64,000 nucleotides of DNA from Ignavibacteria bacterium (GTDB taxonomy: Bacteria > Bacteroidota > Ignavibacteria > Ignavibacteriales > Ignavibacteriaceae). Of the stretch, positions 58,854 through 64,000 are shown piece by piece. The notes beneath the pieces were generated by a model. It had not been told where the DNA came from, did not search any database, and saw only the letters and a list, made by a program, of their open reading frames with translations. The DNA lies in assembly GCA_030693705.1 (NCBI GenBank), contig JAUYAB010000042.1, positions 17,658 through 81,657 on the forward strand, given 5' to 3'. Positions within the stretch are counted from its first letter, which is position 1, and the number at the start of each line of letters is the position of its first letter. The translations under genes and the position numbers were made by a program.

Positions 58854-60962
58854 ATGAAAAAGTTTTTTGTCCTAACAATATTTCTGACACAGTTGGCTTT
58901 TGGTCAATGGTTCTGGCAAAATCCATTGCCGCAGAATAACAACCTAAAGGCTGTTAAATATATAACTTCTACATTTGTCTTAGCTGTGGGCGATAACGGC
59001 GCTGTGATGAAATCAACCGATGGTGGTTCTACCTGGACTAAGCTGCTGGCTCCCAAGAATCCCGGTGTAGTGGGAGAGACAACTAATCCATTAAGTTCAA
59101 TTTCATTTATTAATGAAAATACCGGCTGGATTGTCGGCGATTACTCTATTTTCAAAACGATTGACGGGGGAAACACATGGCAATTGCAGAGTCTCGGTAT
59201 AAATAGAGACATGAATGCCATTTTCTTCGTTGATGAAAATATCGGTTATGTCGGCGGGAATAATGGTGAATTGTATAAAACAACCAATGGCGGTGCGAAT
59301 TGGACAAAACAAGATTTAGGAACCGGGGTCGGTACCATCTCTTCGATTTATTTCATTAATGCCACCACAGGGTGGATTGCAGGAGACCTCCTTATCGCAA
59401 GAACAACCGATGGCAGCACATGGATTTCAGCCGGTTCAATTACCGGGAAACATTACAATATTCACTTTATAGATGCTAATAATGGTTTTTCTATTGGGCA
59501 ATATGGTACATTCTTTAAATCGACTAACGGAGGAGAAACATGGACTAAAAAAACTTTCCCATCTACTTCTGTAAGCTTATATGGCGCCTTTTTCAAGGAT
59601 GTAAATACAGGAATTGTTGTTTGTGGACAGTGGAATCCCAACGGTAGTAATAAAGGATATATTTATCGCACTACGAATGGAGGAACTTCATGGACTGAGA
59701 TTTCTGCCGGATTATTTGAACAATTAAACGGAGTTGCTTTTATAGATGCCAACACCGGTATTGCCGTTGGCGATGTTGGAAGAATAATGAAAACAACAAA
59801 TGGGGGGCTTAATTGGTCATCTATTAGCAGTGGTTTTACATCTTATATAAATTCTTCTCATTTTATTGATTCAAATACGGGTTATATAGTCGGCGGAGTG
59901 GGTGATTATGACGGAGTTGTATATAAAACAACCGATGGCGGCACAACCTGGCTGAAAAAACAAAGTGGTGAAATGCCTTCAGTGAAGTCAGTTTATTTTA
60001 TTGATGCAAACACAGGCTGGATAGGAGTACAAAATAAAATTTATAAAACCACAAATGGAGGAGATAGTTGGACCCAGCAATCGAGTTCTTATACATCAAG
60101 AGCACTCACTTTCTTAGATGCAAATGTTGGAATATCGGCAAATGCTAATAGTATCAGTAGAACCATAGATGGTGGAACTACCTGGTCAAAGGTTGCCGAT
60201 TATGATTGTAATTCTGTCTTCTTTATAAGTTCGCTGGTTGGCTATTGTACAGGTTTTAATTCTGCCACTTACAAAACTACTGATGGTGGAGCAACATGGG
60301 CTTTATTAACAGGTTCACCTAAGGGTAATTATGTTTTCTTCGTAAATAATGATGTTGGTTTTGTTGCCGGTTCAGGTATGTGGAAAACAACTAACGGTGG
60401 AACTTCCTGGGTTAAACAAACCATCGAAGTTGTTGTTCTTTCGGTATTTTTTTTCGATACGAACAAAGGAATTGCCGTTGGAACAGAGGGACAAGTATGG
60501 AACACGACGAATGGTGGAACAAACTGGGCAAGAACCTGGCCTACGGTTATGTGTGATTTGAATAAAGTTCATTTTGTTTCACCAACCACCGGGTGGATAG
60601 TTGGACAATATGGAACAATTCTAAAATCAACATCAGGCGGAGCAACCTGGATAAAACAAGAAGAATCTGTACCTGAACAATATGTTCTATATCAAAATTA
60701 TCCCAATCCATTTAATCCGAGTACGGTTATCAGTTGGCAGTTAGAAGTCGGTGGGCAAGTTACACTAAAAGTTTATGATGTGCTTGGGAATGAAGTGGCA
60801 ACGTTAGTGAATGAAATCCAGTCGGCAGGAATACACCGGGTAGAATTTCAGTCGGCAGTGGGCAGTCGGCAATTGGCAAGTGGTATTTATTTCTATCAAC
60901 TACGCTCCTCCTACGGCGGAGGTAATTTTGTGCAGACGAAGAAATTTATTTTGTTGAAGTGA
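58854..60962 (+). CDS. Secreted Ycf48-like repeat protein with type IX sorting signal
   Basis: 702 residues from the ATG at 58854 (AGGAG six bases before; an upstream in-frame ATG at 58761 adds a hydrophilic stretch and is rejected). Signal peptide 1-18. About a dozen Ycf48/BNR-type blades follow with the recurrent words SFINENTGWIVGD, KTTDGGTTW and KTTNGG-SW, forming a propeller. Ends with a T9SS sorting domain (YQNYPNPFNPSTVISWQLE, LASGIYFYQL). The plant/cyanobacterial Ycf48 aids photosystem II assembly, but in this phylum such proteins are secreted surface proteins of unknown role. The mini-palindrome at 60906 adds SSYGG in frame. Confidence 0.9.
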   Translation: MKKFFVLTIFLTQLAFGQWFWQNPLPQNNNLKAVKYITSTFVLAVGDNGAVMKSTDGGSTWTKLLAPKNPGVVGETTNPLSSISFINENTGWIVGDYSIFKTIDGGNTWQLQSLGINRDMNAIFFVDENIGYVGGNNGELYKTTNGGANWTKQDLGTGVGTISSIYFINATTGWIAGDLLIARTTDGSTWISAGSITGKHYNIHFIDANNGFSIGQYGTFFKSTNGGETWTKKTFPSTSVSLYGAFFKDVNTGIVVCGQWNPNGSNKGYIYRTTNGGTSWTEISAGLFEQLNGVAFIDANTGIAVGDVGRIMKTTNGGLNWSSISSGFTSYINSSHFIDSNTGYIVGGVGDYDGVVYKTTDGGTTWLKKQSGEMPSVKSVYFIDANTGWIGVQNKIYKTTNGGDSWTQQSSSYTSRALTFLDANVGISANANSISRTIDGGTTWSKVADYDCNSVFFISSLVGYCTGFNSATYKTTDGGATWALLTGSPKGNYVFFVNNDVGFVAGSGMWKTTNGGTSWVKQTIEVVVLSVFFFDTNKGIAVGTEGQVWNTTNGGTNWARTWPTVMCDLNKVHFVSPTTGWIVGQYGTILKSTSGGATWIKQEESVPEQYVLYQNYPNPFNPSTVISWQLEVGGQVTLKVYDVLGNEVATLVNEIQSAGIHRVEFQSAVGSRQLASGIYFYQLRSSYGGGNFVQTKKFILLK
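60906..60920. repeat. Mini-palindrome inside sorting domain of the Ycf48-like protein
   Basis: TCCTCC-TAC-GGCGGA, one arm mismatch, in frame in the last strand region (Ser-Ser-Tyr-Gly-Gly), between YQLR and GNFVQTKKF. Same place class as the insert at 40852. Confidence 0.5.
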
Positions 60963-60979
60963 GTTTAGATAAAAAGCAT

Positions 60980-61026
60980 AACCTTCGAGGTCTCGGTCTG
61001 ATTTAGTTATTCAGACCTCGAAGGTT
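60980..61026. terminator. Strong inverted repeat after the Ycf48-like gene
   Basis: Perfect 14-bp arms AACCTTCGAGGTCT and AGACCTCGAAGGTT around a 19-base loop. Terminator-like or a REP element; no long T run follows. Confidence 0.55.
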
Positions 61027-61087
61027 TCTGAGTAATGTCTTTACAAGCGAATTGGATTGATAAATAAATTGCCATTGGATGACTTGC

Positions 61088-61141
61088 AACGAGCTTTAGC
61101 TCGTTGATTATGGGGAAGAAAAGAAAATTGGCTTTAGCCAA
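61088..61141. repeat. Two short palindromes
   Basis: AACGAGC-TTTA-GCTCGTT (61088-61105) and TTGGC-TTTA-GCCAA (61128-61141), both with TTTA loops: small hairpins of a common type, possibly related elements. Confidence 0.45.
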
Positions 61142-61435
61142 ATAAAAAATAGTATTTTCAGAAAAATATTTGATTCTAATTCTAAATTTTCTTAGGTTTT
61201 GCTCAAAGATTTAGGGCATTAACACGGTTAGATGAATTCAGATAGTTACATATTTGATATAGTCCGGCAAAAAGTTAAAATCTTCTCCTCAAAATTCATT
61301 ATAGGAAACTTTTTAGCAACACATCAGCGGAAACAATTTTTTGCTTCTTCCCTCCAAGCAATAAATTTTACATCAATAGCAATTAATACTCGGCGCACTG
61401 CGAAAGCTTATTCTGTGCTTGTAGACACTTTCCGG

Positions 61436-61624
61436 CGGCAAGCAACGTCTGCAAGTCGGCGAGCAATGTCAACTATACGACGAGCTATACCAACTATGTG
61501 CCGAGCATTACTGGCAATGCGACGAGCAGACTCAACTATGCGGCGAGTAGACTTAGCAATACGACGAGCAGACTTAGCAATGTGGCGAGCGGATTCAACT
61601 ACTTGGCGAGGAACATTAGCAATT
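61436..61624. repeat. Nine tandem 21-bp units
   Basis: Degenerate direct repeat, consensus near YGRCGAGCADRMYYARCAATG; units begin at 61436, 61457, 61478 and so on every 21 bp. Since 21 is a multiple of three, open frames on the + strand turn into seven-residue repeats (RRADLAM type in one frame, SRLSNTT type in another). No ribosome site or known protein; likely a minisatellite. Confidence 0.85.
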
Positions 61625-61743
61625 CAGTATATAGAGTTAAAACATTAAGAGCTACCATCTCCTCAGGGAATTGTAGTTCTTAAACTAATATTATAAAATA
61701 CTTATATTTAGTTCAGAAAACTTAAACTTAATGGGAGTTCATC

Positions 61744-64000
61744 ATGAGGACATCGTATCTTGTGCTTTTCTTTTTTCTATTGTCTTTTTCTCTCTATTCA
61801 TTTGATGTAGAGCGGATAAGTGGTACTGACTATCAAGGTGATAATCCAGACAAAAGCAGAAAAGAGATTAACAAACCAAACACAAACGAATCAAACAACT
61901 TCATTGCCATAAACCAAATTTTTATGTGGGTGAGCAACAACGGTATGGGTTCACATGACCCACGTACAGATGGTTCCGGATTTTATTGGCCCGGCGGCGA
62001 AAACGCAACTATATCAGCAATTTTTGAAGATGGTTTGATTTGGGGAGCTAAAGTTGATACGCAAATTCGAGTAAATGGTTCGGTATATCGGCATGGACTC
62101 CAAGCCGGCAAAATTTTACCGAATGGAGAAGCGGATAATCCTAATTTGGAAAAATATCGAATTTATAAAATCCGTAAAGGATGGGAATCTCTTCCCCCCG
62201 GACCCAGACGAGACACCTATGAAAAAGATTATCATGAATGGCCCATTGAAGATGGCGCCCCTTATGTGTTAGACAAAGAGGGTAATAAAGTTCCGAACTT
62301 TGTCGGCGATGAAGTTCTTTGGTGCGTTAGTAACGATATGGATCAAACACGTTCAACCTATACCTACGGCACTTTACCGATGGGATTAGAACAACAAATG
62401 ACGGTATTCGGGTTTAATAGATCCGGTGATTTGGGTGACATGGTTTTTAAGAAGTATAAACTAATTAATAAAGGAAATCTAACATTACGTGAAGTTTATC
62501 TGGCTTATTGGTCAGATACCGATCTGGGTGACGCTAGCGATGATTATACCGGTTGTGATACTACACTAAAATTAGGTTATACTTACAACGGTGACAATAA
62601 TGATGAGAATTATTATGGTACAACTCCTCCTGCTGTTGGATATGTTTTTTTTCAAGGTCCAATGGTTGAAGGGGCAGCTACTGATAGCGCAAAATTTTTA
62701 TCTGTATGGCGACATGGATATAAAAACTTACCAATGACAGCATTCACTTTTTTTATCAACTCCGACGCAACAGGTCGATTTTTAGACCCGGATCAGGGTG
62801 TAGCTGCCGGGTCAGTTCAATTTTATAATAACATGACAGGGAAAAGTAAAACAGGGGTCCAATTTGTCGACCCGAATACGGGAATTTCAACGAATATAAT
62901 TTTGGCTGGAGATCCGGTTGCCGGAACCGGTTGGTATGAGGGTTATGTAGGTTGGCCGGGAGGGCCAGGTCCTCCTTATGACAGAAGACATTTAATGAGT
63001 TCCGGACCTTTTACGATGGCTCCCGGAGATACTCAGGAAGTAGTTATTGGTATTGTAATTGCAAGAGGTTCAAATAATTTAAATAGTATTACTGAGTTAA
63101 AGAAAAAAACAAAAATTGCTCAAACCGCTTATGACAAAGATTTCAGTTCGATGCAGCCTCCTTTGGATCCTATCGTAACTTCTGTTGTAGATGATAAACA
63201 AGTTACATTCCACTGGGAGCCCAACACAGAAGATTATGATGTAGTTGATCCTTTTATAACGGGAAAAGGGAAAGCCGATACTACCTATACTTTTGAAGGA
63301 TATCGTATCTGGCAATTTGAAGATGAATTGGGAAGGAATCCAAAACTTCTGAAAATTTTTGATATTAAAAACAATGTTACCAAAGTTACCCAGATACTTG
63401 ATTTTAACGGAGTAAAAGTAGAACAAACAATTTTTGAAATGCCCAATCAGGGAATAGCCCGGTTCTTCTCAACAAATTTCGATAAGATAAATTATACTCC
63501 GTTAATAAATGGAACATCCTATTACTTTGGAGTAACGGCGTTTGGTTATTCAAAAGATAGCGATCCGCAATATCTTGAAAACCCCGTTAAAATAATTAAA
63601 GTTGTTCCTGAAAAAATCGGATTTGATAGTTCGTTCACGTATCGATATGGCAGTTATATTGATGCAAAACAGACTGCAGGAGTTGAAGACGGAAATGTTC
63701 GATTGTTTGTGGTTAATCCGCTTGAATTAACAGGAGATACATATAAAGTTACGTTCGACTCAACAATTATTAGAAATTTTAATAATACTGCCGACACGCT
63801 TGCTTTAACGTTTAATCTTCTCAATATATCAAAGACTCCCGTTGATACGCTGCTGCGGACACGAACAGAATTTGGAACGGACGTTAGTACAAATAAATAT
63901 ATCTTTGATGGTTTTTCCCTTGTTGTTAGAAACACCGGTTTGGATAGCCTTCCAAAAGTTAATTCAAAATATAAAGTTAAAAGTGTAGAAGAAATTAAAG
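61744..64000 (+). CDS. Large secreted protein, C-terminus outside window
   Basis: Open frame of 752 codons from the ATG at 61744 (GGGAG before it) to the window edge without a stop. Signal peptide MRTSYLVLFFFLLSFSLYSF. Segments: NNFIAINQIFMWVSNNGMGSHDP, GFYWPGGENATISAIFEDGLIWGAK, MSSGPFTMAPGDTQEVVIGIVIARG, then a fibronectin-III-like stretch (VTFHWEPNTEDYDVVDPF, GTSYYFGVTAFGYSKDSDP). This composition is typical of large surface proteins of Ignavibacteria that end in a T9SS sorting domain; that end is not visible here. Function unknown. Confidence 0.85.
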   Translation, partial: MRTSYLVLFFFLLSFSLYSFDVERISGTDYQGDNPDKSRKEINKPNTNESNNFIAINQIFMWVSNNGMGSHDPRTDGSGFYWPGGENATISAIFEDGLIWGAKVDTQIRVNGSVYRHGLQAGKILPNGEADNPNLEKYRIYKIRKGWESLPPGPRRDTYEKDYHEWPIEDGAPYVLDKEGNKVPNFVGDEVLWCVSNDMDQTRSTYTYGTLPMGLEQQMTVFGFNRSGDLGDMVFKKYKLINKGNLTLREVYLAYWSDTDLGDASDDYTGCDTTLKLGYTYNGDNNDENYYGTTPPAVGYVFFQGPMVEGAATDSAKFLSVWRHGYKNLPMTAFTFFINSDATGRFLDPDQGVAAGSVQFYNNMTGKSKTGVQFVDPNTGISTNIILAGDPVAGTGWYEGYVGWPGGPGPPYDRRHLMSSGPFTMAPGDTQEVVIGIVIARGSNNLNSITELKKKTKIAQTAYDKDFSSMQPPLDPIVTSVVDDKQVTFHWEPNTEDYDVVDPFITGKGKADTTYTFEGYRIWQFEDELGRNPKLLKIFDIKNNVTKVTQILDFNGVKVEQTIFEMPNQGIARFFSTNFDKINYTPLINGTSYYFGVTAFGYSKDSDPQYLENPVKIIKVVPEKIGFDSSFTYRYGSYIDAKQTAGVEDGNVRLFVVNPLELTGDTYKVTFDSTIIRNFNNTADTLALTFNLLNISKTPVDTLLRTRTEFGTDVSTNKYIFDGFSLVVRNTGLDSLPKVNSKYKVKSVEEIK

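Noticed and set aside
61232..61648. 138-codon open frame with Arg-rich heptads as a gene
   Set aside because: It mirrors the 21-bp repeat; another frame of the same repeat is open as well, and there is no ribosome site.

Overview
The window looks like chromosomal DNA of an AT-rich member of the Ignavibacteria (Bacteroidota/Chlorobi side). This placement is inferred from several marks seen together: type IX secretion sorting domains containing YQNYPNPFNPST, a FISUMP-domain lipoprotein, a DUF5916 outer-membrane protein, a BshA glycosyltransferase, and a lysine-rich DksA-like protein. No rRNA gene is present to confirm it.

Layout. 1-1306: 5' part of a DEAD-box RNA helicase. 1691-5358: accessory genes (repeat lipoprotein, HEPN-like protein, VapBC). 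5595-9121, minus strand: a compact operon of a Cys-containing ArsM-like methyltransferase, a 31-residue Cys peptide, a hairpin terminator, a radical SAM/SPASM maturase, and a thioredoxin-thioredoxin reductase fusion. I read this as a candidate undescribed RiPP-type or thiol-chemistry system. 9241-10069: repeat-rich stretch with initiator tRNA-fMet, two broken 3'-half copies of it and a GIY-YIG gene. 10142-20635, minus strand: a long housekeeping run (yggS, divIVA-like, purine nucleoside phosphorylase, membrane protein, ileS, dksA-like, lspA, rluD, cysS, ygjP-like). 21514-24912: nadB-nadC-nadA. 25017-36626: pta, malQ, fabF, an SDR, a VOC protein, an M16 peptidase and several membrane proteins.

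37408-44268 is a five-gene set: a secreted CotH/lamin-tail protein, an HlyD-like protein, a VTC polyphosphate polymerase domain protein, a DUF4956 membrane protein and a propeller lipoprotein. 44363-54041 holds sugar and envelope genes: nucleotide-sugar dehydrogenase, YgjV-GNAT fusion, bshA, heparinase II/III-like protein, PfkB kinase, RmlD-like reductase and a secreted GH13 amylase. 54190-64000 has a DUF5916 protein, a group II intron relic, a membrane-anchored AraC regulator, a Ycf48-like secreted protein, a 21-bp tandem repeat and a truncated secreted protein.

A small palindrome, TCCGCC-N2/3-GGCGGA, recurs in intergenic DNA, inside the tRNA fragments and in frame inside two sorting domains. 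Several copies have paired changes in both arms, so the palindrome rather than the sequence seems to be kept.
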